DNA from: Pseudovirgaria hyperparasitica
Lineage: Eukaryota; Ascomycota; Dothideomycetes; Acrospermales; Acrospermaceae
Assembly (NCBI RefSeq): GCF_010093815.1
Contig: NW_022985554.1
Location: forward strand, 156,999 to 220,998
Direction of reading: 5' to 3'
DNA length: 64,000 bases
Position 1 is the first letter of the stretch, and every line of letters starts with the position of its first letter. The notes under the pieces were generated by a model. It searched no databases, had not been told where the DNA came from, and worked only from the letters and a program-made list of their open reading frames with translations. Positions 44,758 through 56,448 of the stretch are shown in pieces. Both the position numbers and the translations under genes were made by a program.

Positions 44758-47700
44758 TCAGGCACCAAGAGCCGCCTCGGCCCCTCTAGCCCTCTCTACC
44801 GTCTCCGCCACAGTCCTGCTCACAGGCCCCGGTTTCCTCTCTCCGAAATTATGCAACCTTTCACCAATCAGGTAGACCTCGTCGCGAATCAAACCGCGCC
44901 ACCGCGTCGTCGCACTGAGCAGTTCTCTGGTCATCCAAACGTTCAGCACAAGCGCCAGTACGGCCGGGAACGAGAAGCGGAAGATAAGGCTCTTGACGCT
45001 CTCGCTTTCGCCCGCGAAGATGCTGATACTCAGAAGTGTGGCTAGCACTGAGGGCAGGACGAAGGCCGTGGCGAAGGCCAGGAAGAGTGGGAGGACAAAG
45101 CAGCGGGTTGCCAGACGTGCGTTCGGGTGCGCGAAGCCGTCGCGCATGACGGCCTGCATGACACGGCCGGAACGCGATGTAGTATCTGCAAAGAAGAATC
45201 GGTATATGATGCGGCCGAAAAGGTACCCAAGCGTCCAGTCTTGAATGAGGAAGACGACGTGGGTTTCGTCGGGTCCAACATATGTGTGGATAGGAATGAG
45301 TATGTAAACCTGCATGAGGAGGGCGAGAGCGATGGGGAGTACCACAACTAACATGCTGTAGACGTAGATGAAGCCGAGAACTTGGATACTGTGATCGCGG
45401 AGCGCGAGCACGGTCTTGGTAAATGATTCCTGCAGAGTCACGGCTGTACGAGTTTTTAGCCATTGGTATGCGGATCGGATGTGTGTGGCGGCGTAGAGGA
45501 AGCCGCCGAGTGTATATGCGCCGAATGAAAACGCATATATGTCGTTCATTTCAATATCGCTGGGTATCACAAGAGAAAAGAATTTGCGACCGAAGAGCAG
45601 CGGAACGATCGTGACGCCGACGCCTGTGGTAGCTGCAAAAAGCCATAATGAGGCGATGAAAAGAAAAATTCGAAGTTTGAACCAAGGAGGGATGTACACC
45701 ACGGTCACCATGTCTGGTTGGCGACCATGAACGGTCTTATCTTCTTCCTTGCCGTCGAGGCGCTGGTTGTTTTCGTCAACCTCCACGAAGACACTCTCGC
45801 CCCTAGGAATGCGTACTTGATCTGATGCCGGTGCGCGGACGAATCTCCCATCAACCAGTTTTCGGGGCACACTTGCCGAGTCCTCATTGTACATATCGGA
45901 GCCGGACCAGAAGTTCCAAGTACGCTTGAGACTTGGGTGCTGTTCATTCTTAGGACTACCACCGAACAAAAAGTCTGAGAGTCGCAGCAATCTAGCGCAG
46001 GTTTTAAACCACCACTGATAGACCGAGTGTAGAATTTCCGATGGTCTCAGAATCCTGATGACGACCGGTGTAAGGAAGTTATAGAAGAGAAGGTCCAGGG
46101 GGAATTCCAGTGCAGGCTGGTTCGTAGCCCATCGAATCGGAAGCACATGACTGAAATTATGATCCAATGTCCATATTACTCCGCCTAGACAAAAAACGAT
46201 GAGGACTCCGTAGACGATGGCGCTGAATGTGATTTTTCGTAGTTGCGTAGTGACACTGCGCTCTAATACATCTCGCACTGGGTGGAAGGTCGGGTCGTCA
46301 GGGTCGCGGATGAAGTAGAGGACACCTTTCCGCATAATTTTCCGGCACATCGATACGAACAAGGCGAAATGAAACATGTAGCATGTACCGACAAACCAAT
46401 GCACAAATCCTGCTGTCCAAGGGCTGCTCCGAGCATAGCTGTATCTGGAATGTAGACTGGTTCCTGTGAATAGCGGTAATAGTGCAACATCTAAGAGGAT
46501 ACCACAGTAAAGGGGAAAAGCAATCATTTCAATACTGATTATCAGTATGACCTTGAAGATTCCTCCAGCTTGCTGCAAAATATCCGTGATAACAGCTTCG
46601 ATCTTGCGGCCTTCGCGACCTGAACTGATGGGTGTGCCTCTTCTGAGATATGTAGCGCCAACCAAAGCTAGGAAAACATACCCAATTAGAATAGCAGTCA
46701 CTCGGTCCCATGCCCCCCAATACAGGAGAGATGGATCTTCGAATGCTGGGGATTTGGATATGTCAAGCGACATGGTTAGGCTCCTGTTTTGCCACGCCGC
46801 AATACCAGTCTGCTTTGTAGCGACGAATAGAGACTTCGCCAAGTCGTGTACGTGAGACTCAACGGACGCTAGGGTCTGTCGGATGTAGGCAATTCTGGTA
46901 TCGCTGGACATGGCTGTAAAAAAATCGCTAATCTCTGCATTGATGGCAATCATTATGGTTGAGAAGGCCTCCTCGATGTTCCGGAGAATTACGTGTGCCC
47001 TCAATGATAGCCATAGTGGGTCGATCTCGAAGAGTTGGCTCGAAGTGTTGGTGCTGGCATAGGTCGGTAAGATGATTCCCAAGACGCGGTCAATTGACGA
47101 TCCGGCCGTTCGCCAGGTTGAGTCCTTGGACGTTTCAAGAAATCGTTTGAAATGTGCAGCGGGTGAAAGGGTCTCCAAAGGCTTGAGTACAATGCGCAAA
47201 AGAGTTGTGGCAGCGTAGCCAACTGATCCCACCACCACAAGGCTTATATCAATAATGACATCCGCGAAACCGGACATGAAACGTAATGGGATCTTGAAGA
47301 ATACCGAGAAGGGACTGCCGACGAATAGTAAGACGGTTTTTCCCAGCAGAAATGGTACAAACACAGCCAGCGTTAACGTTAGAGCGATCAGAAGAACGCT
47401 AAAGGCTGCATTCTGGACGAGTCCCATAATAGGACCTTGCTGTCCAATGAGTTCCATAATCCCTTCCATATCTTCTGCGTCTTCAACAGCGTCTTGGTTA
47501 TTATTATTTAGACCGTCCGCTCTGCCAACTTCGGGATTTCGAACTGCGGCTCCGGCCACACCCAATTGAGGTCTAAAATCTTCATCATCGACCTCACTAT
47601 CGTCATCGTCATCATCATCATCATCGTCGTCGTCTTCAGCCTCGTTGGCTATCCGATTATTGTCAATAGCAACAAAGGGTGCTTCGTCTGCAAGATCACG

Positions 47701-49935
47701 GACAATGTGTTCATCGCTTGGTTCTGTATCGTGCACTATGGGGTCTGCTGGGGCGACGTCACCCCAGAACCAATCGCAGATCAGATCGATCAATGGACGT
47801 GATGGCTCCTCGACTGCAATGTCTGTCCCAGGTTGGGGGTGATCCGGAGTTGGCTGCCCCTGGCCAAAAGAGGGCAGGTCATTGGGTGTGAACAACAACT
47901 CTGCGTCCTCGGCAGCATCCATTTGCATACTTGATTTAGCTTCCGATAATGGAATGGTATCAAATTGCTCCAATGGGTTGTTGGAGCTGCTGGAGCTGTT
48001 TGAAACTAGTGGATCTATAGCCTCAGAGGCTCTGCGTTTTCCCTTTTTATCAAGCTCCTGTTGCGGGTTTGTTTCCGAAATAACTGCAGAGCTGTTATCG
48101 CTGTCTTCAACTGTATCGTATATAGACGGACTGTCTGTTATTTGGCTCCCAAGAGTACTCCTAGAACGAGAATTTGAATTTTCCTCGGCAGAATGGACAT
48201 AGATGCCCTCGCCGACATATTCGTTTTGGTCGTCTTCGTTCCTTCCAAGATCATGCCAGCTTTCAGTACTCCCAGAATTCGAGTCAGGAAACTCGGATGA
48301 AGTCTCTTCGATTAAGCGGTGAATCTCGGTCGCGATCGAGTAACGATCTCGACTTGGCATACTCGGTCTTTGACGTAATGTTTCCGCACTATTTGCGGTA
48401 TGAGCGCTGTTTGGTGAAACTACAGGTGGCTCGGGGAGTGCTTCAATTTTTGCAATTTGCGATGGAGGCGCTGAAGCTTGACATGAACTTTCCCCATTCT
48501 TGGCTAGACTACCTGTATCTGCCTTCTTGTATGCACCGATGTTTTTGTCGAATATGAGCCTTAGCTCTTGCCGCATTGACGCAATGGTCTGCCCATGAGT
48601 ATTAATCTCTTCTGGAGTTAGGTTTCGTAGAAGATAATTCATGGCAGCCCGGTCCTCGCGGAGTATTGCTTCTGACCAAGCGTTCTGCATATGAGGCGGA
48701 AAATGAACTGCTGAATCCATCGCCCGAACCACGTGCGGAGGCATTCTATCTCTATGCGCTGACTTATTATGAGCGTATTCCTCATCGATGTCCACTTCAT
48801 CATCAGGAAGGCCGTCAGTGTCGCTAGGCCGGATGTCACTATCAGTGGGTATATCATCATCGGATACAGCACCCTGGTTGTCCACGCCCTCATTGGCATT
48901 CAACTCGTCTCGGGCTCGTTCTGGAGGGGGCTCATTGGGTTCTTCAACATTTGCTGCCGCATCAGCTTGGCCTCTATCTAGACGGTCGGCTCCGAATGCT
49001 GCCATGTTGATCATGGGTTGTTGCTGTACGACCCACTCGCGTATAAGGAAGATCAGGATGAAAGCGGCTACCACCATCAAGGTGATTATTTGACCCTCTA
49101 GAATATCCAATAGGATCCGATTCAGGTTGTCCGAAGCAGAGAGAAGTTTGAACCAAGTAACATCGGACAAGAGACTAGTGCTTTGATCCAGGGCAGCCTC
49201 AAGACCAGGGTTGAACGTGCCGCTGGAATTACTGCCTGTGTCGACCGGAAGACGCATACCGAAGATAAGCTTCTTCACGGCCATAAGCATCGAGGGTTCT
49301 TGTGGATCAGCCAATGATGTGCCGGTCAAGTTCGAAATGCCTGATGATATGGCTTGGTGAACCAGTGTTCGACTAACGCCATCCGGACCAGCGGTGACTG
49401 TAATGTTAAAGTTGTGGTCTCGCGGTCTTCTCAGATACGCTTCTCTTGCCCATCCTGCATCTCCGATCCAGAATATCCAGCGCCACGTTATCCTAATAAA
49501 CATGGGGAGACAAACGAGCCATACGAATGCCACCAACACAGCGCGGCACCAGGCGACGACATAGCTCAGCAGGTGAACTATTGCACGGCGACAGAATACG
49601 GCTGTCGGAAGCTGACTGGGCATTTGTGGGTGATATAGTTTCGTGAATCGGAAAGGTGTCTTGCACAGCTCACAGTACTTCTTCTGAGAATGTGACAGCC
49701 ACTCCATCAGGCACTCTTGATGGACGAACTTGATGCTTCCACTGCATTTGCAAGGATAAAACAGTGGCTCGTCCGAAGTCCCTTCACCTCTACATATCCG
49801 GCAAGTATCAACCTCATCATGGCGTTGGTCTTGCAATTGTGTGTTTGTATCGAATGCGGGGTCGTTCATGACATCTGGAGATGAGGGTGCGAGTGGTCCT
49901 CGATGGGTTGCATTGGCGGCAGCTGTGACATCCAT
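44758..49935 (-). CDS. SSM4: RING-CH E3 ubiquitin ligase, Doa10/Ssm4 (MARCHF6) type
   Basis: One uninterrupted frame of 1,725 aa from ATG 49935 (codons above it begin with GTG) to TGA. A RING-CH domain is at the N-terminus (about residues 45-91): CRICRGEG, YPCKCSGSIKFVHQECLMEWL and KKYCELC, the C4HC3 order typical of Doa10 and MARCH proteins. A dozen or more hydrophobic segments follow, matching the polytopic ER/inner-nuclear-membrane ligase. Between membrane segments lies a long acidic Ser-rich cytosolic loop (about 330-850) containing a near-pure Asp run. Its role is ERAD-C degradation of cytosolic, nuclear and membrane-degron substrates. Yeast Ssm4 is 1,319 aa; filamentous-fungal members are longer because of this loop. 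Absence of introns contrasts with the split genes on either side. Confidence 0.95.
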   Translation of the reverse strand: MDVTAAANATHRGPLAPSSPDVMNDPAFDTNTQLQDQRHDEVDTCRICRGEGTSDEPLFYPCKCSGSIKFVHQECLMEWLSHSQKKYCELCKTPFRFTKLYHPQMPSQLPTAVFCRRAIVHLLSYVVAWCRAVLVAFVWLVCLPMFIRITWRWIFWIGDAGWAREAYLRRPRDHNFNITVTAGPDGVSRTLVHQAISSGISNLTGTSLADPQEPSMLMAVKKLIFGMRLPVDTGSNSSGTFNPGLEAALDQSTSLLSDVTWFKLLSASDNLNRILLDILEGQIITLMVVAAFILIFLIREWVVQQQPMINMAAFGADRLDRGQADAAANVEEPNEPPPERARDELNANEGVDNQGAVSDDDIPTDSDIRPSDTDGLPDDEVDIDEEYAHNKSAHRDRMPPHVVRAMDSAVHFPPHMQNAWSEAILREDRAAMNYLLRNLTPEEINTHGQTIASMRQELRLIFDKNIGAYKKADTGSLAKNGESSCQASAPPSQIAKIEALPEPPVVSPNSAHTANSAETLRQRPSMPSRDRYSIATEIHRLIEETSSEFPDSNSGSTESWHDLGRNEDDQNEYVGEGIYVHSAEENSNSRSRSTLGSQITDSPSIYDTVEDSDNSSAVISETNPQQELDKKGKRRASEAIDPLVSNSSSSSNNPLEQFDTIPLSEAKSSMQMDAAEDAELLFTPNDLPSFGQGQPTPDHPQPGTDIAVEEPSRPLIDLICDWFWGDVAPADPIVHDTEPSDEHIVRDLADEAPFVAIDNNRIANEAEDDDDDDDDDDDDSEVDDEDFRPQLGVAGAAVRNPEVGRADGLNNNNQDAVEDAEDMEGIMELIGQQGPIMGLVQNAAFSVLLIALTLTLAVFVPFLLGKTVLLFVGSPFSVFFKIPLRFMSGFADVIIDISLVVVGSVGYAATTLLRIVLKPLETLSPAAHFKRFLETSKDSTWRTAGSSIDRVLGIILPTYASTNTSSQLFEIDPLWLSLRAHVILRNIEEAFSTIMIAINAEISDFFTAMSSDTRIAYIRQTLASVESHVHDLAKSLFVATKQTGIAAWQNRSLTMSLDISKSPAFEDPSLLYWGAWDRVTAILIGYVFLALVGATYLRRGTPISSGREGRKIEAVITDILQQAGGIFKVILIISIEMIAFPLYCGILLDVALLPLFTGTSLHSRYSYARSSPWTAGFVHWFVGTCYMFHFALFVSMCRKIMRKGVLYFIRDPDDPTFHPVRDVLERSVTTQLRKITFSAIVYGVLIVFCLGGVIWTLDHNFSHVLPIRWATNQPALEFPLDLLFYNFLTPVVIRILRPSEILHSVYQWWFKTCARLLRLSDFLFGGSPKNEQHPSLKRTWNFWSGSDMYNEDSASVPRKLVDGRFVRAPASDQVRIPRGESVFVEVDENNQRLDGKEEDKTVHGRQPDMVTVVYIPPWFKLRIFLFIASLWLFAATTGVGVTIVPLLFGRKFFSLVIPSDIEMNDIYAFSFGAYTLGGFLYAATHIRSAYQWLKTRTAVTLQESFTKTVLALRDHSIQVLGFIYVYSMLVVVLPIALALLMQVYILIPIHTYVGPDETHVVFLIQDWTLGYLFGRIIYRFFFADTTSRSGRVMQAVMRDGFAHPNARLATRCFVLPLFLAFATAFVLPSVLATLLSISIFAGESESVKSLIFRFSFPAVLALVLNVWMTRELLSATTRWRGLIRDEVYLIGERLHNFGERKPGPVSRTVAETVERARGAEAALGA

Positions 49936-50796
49936 GATTGTTATAGGTGCACAGCTCGAGTTCGTTCGTATGTACCCGAGCGCATTCACCGCTTCAAATT
50001 GCGCAAGATAGCATGAGGCAGGGGGAGGTCTACAGTCGATAGATTGGCAACAGTGAATAGTTTGAAGAACGGCGAGATAGCATAGAGACGCAAGAGCAGC
50101 GTGGAGGTTCGAAGTAAATGTGGAGGGAAGGACTGGAAGGGAGAAGGAATAGTTAAAGTGTAGAATACACAGTTCAAAGGCACGATGCCAACAACAAAAA
50201 AGTGATTGTATTGTATGAACAGGAAGCTTGTGTTGGACTCCTGGAGAGAGACGTCTGCCCAGGATGATGCAAGTGGCCGCTATTCCAAGTTCGCGACACG
50301 TGAGCCGTGATCAGATGTACACACATCCTACCCCAAGGGCTGTCGAGGTAGGTATAGACAGACACTACTTATGATGAGAATAACTACGGAGTACCTCTAC
50401 AAGATATCTTGACTCGGATTGCCTACAGTGAGGTAGTTTACTAGTATAGTCATGTTGTACGGTGCCTACTCAAGTAACTCTTTGGTCGCGACTGTCCGTG
50501 TGTAGCTGATGGCCAAGACGGGTATGACGAAACCAGGCGGTACCCTAGCTCCACTCCACTGAGTATGAAAGCAATCACTGAAACTCCTGTTATCTCAAGC
50601 CACACACGAGAACCGTCCTCTTTCATTCCACCTCAGAATTACTTCCTGTGATTGAGAAGGATTGCTCGTCCGCTCTCTGAAGATCCCCTCTGCCTTCGGA
50701 TATCTTTGCCAATTCCCACAAAAACGAGAGACGCACTTGAGCTACTAGCAACACTCTTATCCCGAATTGGCAGCGTTCCTCGCTGCCTCCTTCATC
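49936..50796. promoter_or_regulatory. Divergent promoter, DOA10-like / repeat protein
   Basis: 860 bp between divergent starts, with no credible ORF. It presumably holds both promoters and leaders. Confidence 0.5.
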
Positions 50797-53700
50797 ATGG
50801 CCACTAACGGCTATTTGAAGAATTCTCAAGCAAATGGCAATGGGGATGTCAGGATGAACGGTCACTATGGGAAAATAGAGGAGGTCAGAAATACTAAGCA
50901 TACGCGTCGGCACAAGCGGACGCTCAAAGCCTCCATCGTCAGCATATTTGCGAGGTAATGTTGGAACTGAAAACAGTAGACTTGTGGGTGCTGATGAGAT
51001 GTCAGGTTACTATTGTGGTACACCATCATCACCACTGCTTTCCGATGTCCTGTTTCTTTGGTGAAGCTCACGGACACTTCTCCTCAAATCTGCAAACCTT
51101 ACATCCAGCTACGATCATACCTTACGCCCTACGTGGAGCCATACTATGATACTTATCTCGCACACCATGTCGATACAGCGCGCCCCTATGTCGATACATT
51201 CAACCAAAAGCTTTACACCCCAGCTGCTATCTTCACCCAACATAATTACCACATATACGGCGCGCCTCGCGTCCAGCAACTCCAATCATACACACAGAGA
51301 GAATGGGATAGGACTGTCAAACCTCAACTTGATGTCGCGAGATCCAAGGCAATCGATCAGTATAACGCGTATCTTCAACCTCATGTTGGCACATTGACAG
51401 ATTCTGTCAGGCCGTATTATGACGACATTAGAGATATTGCCATAGAGCAATACTACTCGACTCTCCTTCCAAGCTACAATCTTGTGCTGCCCTACGTACA
51501 GCAGGGATATGCCTTTGGTCATCTTTACACTACCAATATCATAATCCCTTATGTACGTTGGTCTGAGGCCACTGTCCGAGGATTTCTGACACGTATCATC
51601 TGGCCTAGACTTCGTGTTCTATATGGCGACAGTGTTGAGCCACAACTAATGCGAATAAGCGAGAGACTAGGGCGGTATAAAGATGGCAAAAGCCTCGAAG
51701 CTGCAGTTGATGCCGTGGATAGGTTAGCAAACCTTGATGTTCAGCCCACATATACAGTTACTGACAGGTACAGCTCACCAACTGCCCCAGCCTCTAGCTC
51801 TGAGTCTATAGTCTCTTGGGTAGCACAATCAGTTACAGTAGCAGACGAGACTGTTGCACCTTCTTCCACCGCTAGTTCGGAAAAGGCCAGCTATGATCCT
51901 GAAGAGACCAAAGAGAAGATCGCAAATGATCTCCGTAAATGGCAAGAGAAGTTCGCTACTGCCGCGGATAAGGGCTCCGATGATCTGGAAGAACGTGTGA
52001 GCGAGATAACTGCAGCACAGATCGATCGTCAAGCGAATGGAGTTGGTCGCGCTTTGGTGATCGAGCTTGAAGAGACTTCAACTTCAGCACTCAAAGCTGT
52101 GAAATCTAGGATCATTCATATTGTTCAGGATGTCCCGCAGGATCCAACCGAAGCCCTCCTCGAGTCTGCGTTGGATGAAGCCATCGAAGCCATTCGATCT
52201 GCCGGAGCTATTGTCAAAACAAAGGCGATGAATGTTAGAAATTGGAAGCAAAAGTACGATGAGGAGACATATAGCTTAGTACATGCGGCCGCAGACTCCA
52301 CTCTTGATGTCATCGATAACATCCGCGACCTTGGTCTACAGGAGATTGGTATGCGGTGGGCATGGATGGATGGTGTTACATACAAGGATTGGCAAAAATA
52401 TCACCAACTCAAAAAAACTTGGGACGAATGGCGGAACGAGGTACAAGCTAGAGCCTTCGAGCACGCAGGTCTACAAGAAGCTAAATCTCAAGGTCAAAAA
52501 CAAGAGGATGATGCGATGGAGGTGGCGAGAGACGCTGCTTTTGAACTCGCACGCCTGAAGAAAGTTGCGAAGTGGAAGCTATGGGCGGAAGATTCCACCG
52601 ATGATTTTAGTGACAATAAGGTCCCCGAGCGCGTCTTCAGGGCTGCTAAGAGCATTGAAAGTAAGCTGAGCGAGGCAAGCGAAGTTATCTTAGGCACTCA
52701 ACAAGGTTCTATCGAGTCCGTGTCCTCGAAGGCCTCCGAAAGCATCGCCAATATGTCTTCTCGTCTGTCCTCCGCGGTTGTGGGCACAAATACTGATACA
52801 CCCGAAAGGGTTGCGTCCGAAGCTTCCAAAGCTATCGTTGCTTCTAACGGCAGCATCAAGAGTCTCTCCTCAATAATTAGCAAAAGTGTGGAGAGTGGTG
52901 TCTCAGCAGCCATTTCGAGCGCAGAGAGTGTCGCCTCAATCGCCAGTGAGCAGGGACATGGGGCTGTTATGGGGGTGTCCTCAGTGTTAGTGCCGCTGCA
53001 CGATGCAGTCGAAAGCATGCACTCCGGTGCCAGTGATAAGGCTTCCAGCGTCGAGGCGAAGGTATTATCCGCTGTCGGTGGTACTCGAGATCCCGTCAAT
53101 AGCGCTGCCTCTATGGCTAGTGAGAAAGTCACAAGTGTGGCAGCCAAAGCTTCACCCGCCATCGTTGGATCAGAAGAGCCGATCGACAGCGTTAAATCCG
53201 TGGTCGGCAATAAGGCACACAGCGTGGTCTCCAAGGCATCATCAGCCGTGGCAGGCTCTCAGGATACAGTGGAAAGTATTTCTTCGGCTGCAGCAGACGT
53301 CATCTCTCAAGCCTCTTCGGCCGTCGTTGGGTCACAGGGAACTGCAGAGAGCATGACCTCTGTGGCCAGTGAGTATGCCCAAGGAGTAGTCTCTGCAGCT
53401 CACAAGAAAATTGAAGATGCAACTGAGGCTATCAAAGGCCACCCCCCGCCTGCTGCCTCGCAAGCATCCTCGAGTTTAAACTCCATAAGTGCTGCAGTAT
53501 CCGAAGCCATTGACAATCCGAAGAAGGTTTGGGGTGGTGCAGCGGCACAGAAAGTTAGCGCCAGGACTCCCATACTAGACGACCTTTTCGATGATGAAGA
53601 TGAAAGTTATTCTGATAAGATCCATAGACTTGTCAGCGACGCCGGATATCGTGCATCTGATATCACAAAAGCCATTAACGAGGTGCTGGGTGGAGCTACC

Positions 53701-55663
53701 ATGACCCAAGGATCAGTAGAGTCTGCCACTTCTATCGCAAGGGAGCAATACGAAAAGGCATTCTCGGCAGTCTCCAGTGCACTCTACGGAGCTCCTCAGG
53801 GGCCAGGTGAAAGCCTCTCCAGTATAGCATCAGAGAACTATGCTGCGGCGGTCACTGCGTAAGTCTCCTCACCCTGAAAGTATCACAACATGTGTTGAAT
53901 TTTTGAATAGGGCGTCTTACGCAATTTATGGTACACCGACTCCTATCCTGTCATCCCTCTCTTCTCAGGCGGAAGCTTCTTACAGCGCCGCTCTCAAAGC
54001 CGCCCAGGCGGAGTATGAGAAGGCAAGCAGCGCCATATCATCGCAGATTGGAAAGGCTACAAAAACCAAACCAGTTCACGAAGAGATGTTATTATCGGCC
54101 GAGCGAGTGTACTCTGGCTCGATTGCAGCCGCAAGCCAGAAATGGCAGGCTGTATTGAAAGCGGTAGTGCCAACTCAAGCGCCTCTGGAATCTGTGTCAT
54201 CATTGGCCGCCTCCAGGCTATCAGAAGGACTTAGCATTGCTTCCGCACAGTACACAAGTGCCAAGATCGCCGCCGGGCTTCAGCCAACCCCGGCAACACA
54301 GCATTACCTTGATGAAGCACGCAAGAGGTATTATGAAGGTATTGGCATGGCCCACGCACGCTACTCGGAATTCTTGGAGGAAGCGTCCAGTGCCGTGTAC
54401 GGCACACCGACCCCTGCTTACGAGAGTGTGCTGTCTGCTGCGCAGAGCCAATATTCAGCCGCTATCGACGTGGCCTCGTCTAATTTACAAAGCGCTGGCG
54501 ATGCTGTTGATGCCACTTCTCGTTTCAATGAAGCTTATGCTGCCGCAACTGCTGCATTGTTTGGAGCATCCGCAAAGGCCAGCGAGGCTATCTATGGCTC
54601 TCCACAGGGCGCTGTTGAATCTTTTGTATCGCAGATTTCACAGAAAGCCGACTCCATCGCTTCCGTTGCTAGCTCTACTGTGATCGGAACCCAGACGCCG
54701 TGGACAGAATCAGTTGCATCTCAAGCTTCACAAAACTGGGAATCGCTTGTCGCCCGAGCCAGCGAGCAAGTCTATGGGCAGCCCACACCATTTACACAAT
54801 CTCTTTACAATCAAGCCGGTGAATATGGTGCACAGGCTACGGAGGCTGCCGCTGCGCAATATGCATCAATTCAAGCCCTGTTATCCGAGCTTGTGATCGG
54901 AAAAGAAGCAGATTTCACCGAGAGCGTGTATGCTCGCTTTAGCTCCGCCTACCATACTGATGTCCCAGGTGTGATATCTCAGGCTTCATCGTATGCCTCT
55001 GTGGCTTACGACTCCGCTTCTTCTGTGGTCTCCTCTGTTTTTACCCCTCCGCCAGCAGTCGAAGCCATCATCGACCAGGCTAACGACCAACTTAATGCTG
55101 CCGTTGATGCTTTAAGCGTACAGATCTACGGTACCGAGAAAAATTATCTAGAGAAGGCTACTGACGCAGCTGGCTCTGCATACGCCGCTGCTCAAACACA
55201 GGCCAGTGAGGCTATCTACGGCACCGAAGCCGCATACGTCGAGAAAGCTCAGGCATCATTCGCTGATGTCGCCGCATCCGCTCAATCTGCCATTTCTATA
55301 GCTATCTACGGCACTCCCACGGGTGCTGTCGAATCTGCCACCAATGCCGCAGGTGCAGCTTATGAATCAGTTCAATCTGTCGTCAACGAGAACATTAAGC
55401 AAGCTGGGGAAGTCGCGGGAGACTCGTACGAGGCTGCTCGCGCCAAGATCAGCTCAGCTATCTACGGCCCTGAGGTAGGCGCTATTGAAAGTGCACAGAA
55501 TCGTGTAGCTACTGCCGTTGAGTCAGCTCGTGCGAGGCTCGACGAACTTGCGAAAGCGGGTGGGGAACAAGCGCAGAAGGCGCGCGAGAGTGTTGTGGAA
55601 ATGGTCTCGAGCGTCGCTGAAGCAGCCGCAGGTGTCACGGGACGAGTGAAGGATGAGTTGTAA
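50797..55663 (+). CDS. Large Ala/Ser-rich repeat protein with Pro-punctuated N-terminal helices
   Basis: Three exons: 50797-50954, 51006-53858 and 53911-55663 (1,587 aa). After a basic, disordered start (RRHKRTLKASIVSIF) comes one hydrophobic segment (LLLWYTIITTAF), a possible membrane anchor. Residues about 75-280 form Pro-Tyr-punctuated amphipathic stretches (YLTPYVEPYYDTY, VDTARPYVDTF, YLQPHVGTLTDSVRPYYDD), recalling apolipoprotein-like lipid-binding helices. The middle is charged coiled-coil-like. From about 600 on, degenerate units of 30-45 residues repeat a core such as SSAVVGSQGTAESMTS or SEAIYGTPTGAVES, with IYGT/VYGTPTP recurring more than ten times. I recall similar fungal proteins under misleading database names, with no established function. 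Lipid or membrane-surface association is inference. The last splice (VTA-ASYAIYGTPTP) continues the repeat period, supporting the model. Confidence 0.85.
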
Positions 55664-56448
55664 ATGTCACTCATATTGATTGAGATGCATACAACCAAGG
55701 GGATGTGTAGGGGTGGTAATGTCAAGCGTCATGAGAGTTTTCGCACATGTGTTATGGTGAATGATTTACGAGCGAAAGATGGTCCTAGTTTTCTTATGGA
55801 TGAAATTCGGTGAAAAGTGGTACAAAATACGGTGGAACCATCATCGGTGCTACACTTTTGCTCCTATTCCTTCTCAAATGCTCTCTCCTTCCGTCTCAGT
55901 TGATTGATTTTGTTCTATTCCTTTACCACACGATATCCCATTCCAGATCATGCATTGGTCTGTTTGTATCGAGTTATTTTTCCAAACCGAAGTGCGGCAG
56001 ACAACAAGGGGTCAGGGCCTTGTAGATGTTATGAGGAGGCGGGACTCAATGAGCTCATTCACTATGAATTGAACTAAGATTAACGATGTGATCACTACGA
56101 TCTTGCTCTAGCGTCATTCTAGTCACAATTTATTTGCAGTCGCCCATTCCATTCACTAAATGGCAACATGGCTCCAGTAACAACAGCGATACCTTGGCAC
56201 TGTGGCCTTTGTGTCAAATAGGTACCAATTTATATCCTTGTTTGTGCTACCTCGTGGAATAATGAGGCTTATACCACCACGATACGTGAATATCTTACAC
56301 GCTGTCATTTTACTCATACTCGTTCCCAATTGTGATCGATGTCCTGGACGCATAAACTTTAGAGAGCTTAATCCCGACAAGGTACTTGCCCGGCTCATCA
56401 CCATCAGATACAGTCTCGGATGCCACAAATATTGAATTCATCAACCCT
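55664..56448. other. Convergent intergenic region, nothing recognised
   Basis: About 785 bp between the repeat-protein stop and the next minus-strand gene. AT-leaning, only short shadow ORFs. Confidence 0.5.

Noticed and set aside
52698-53234. Minus-strand ORF of 178 codons inside the repeat protein
   Set aside because: Complement of the Ala/Ser repeat codons; the plus-strand model has splice support and a regular repeat.
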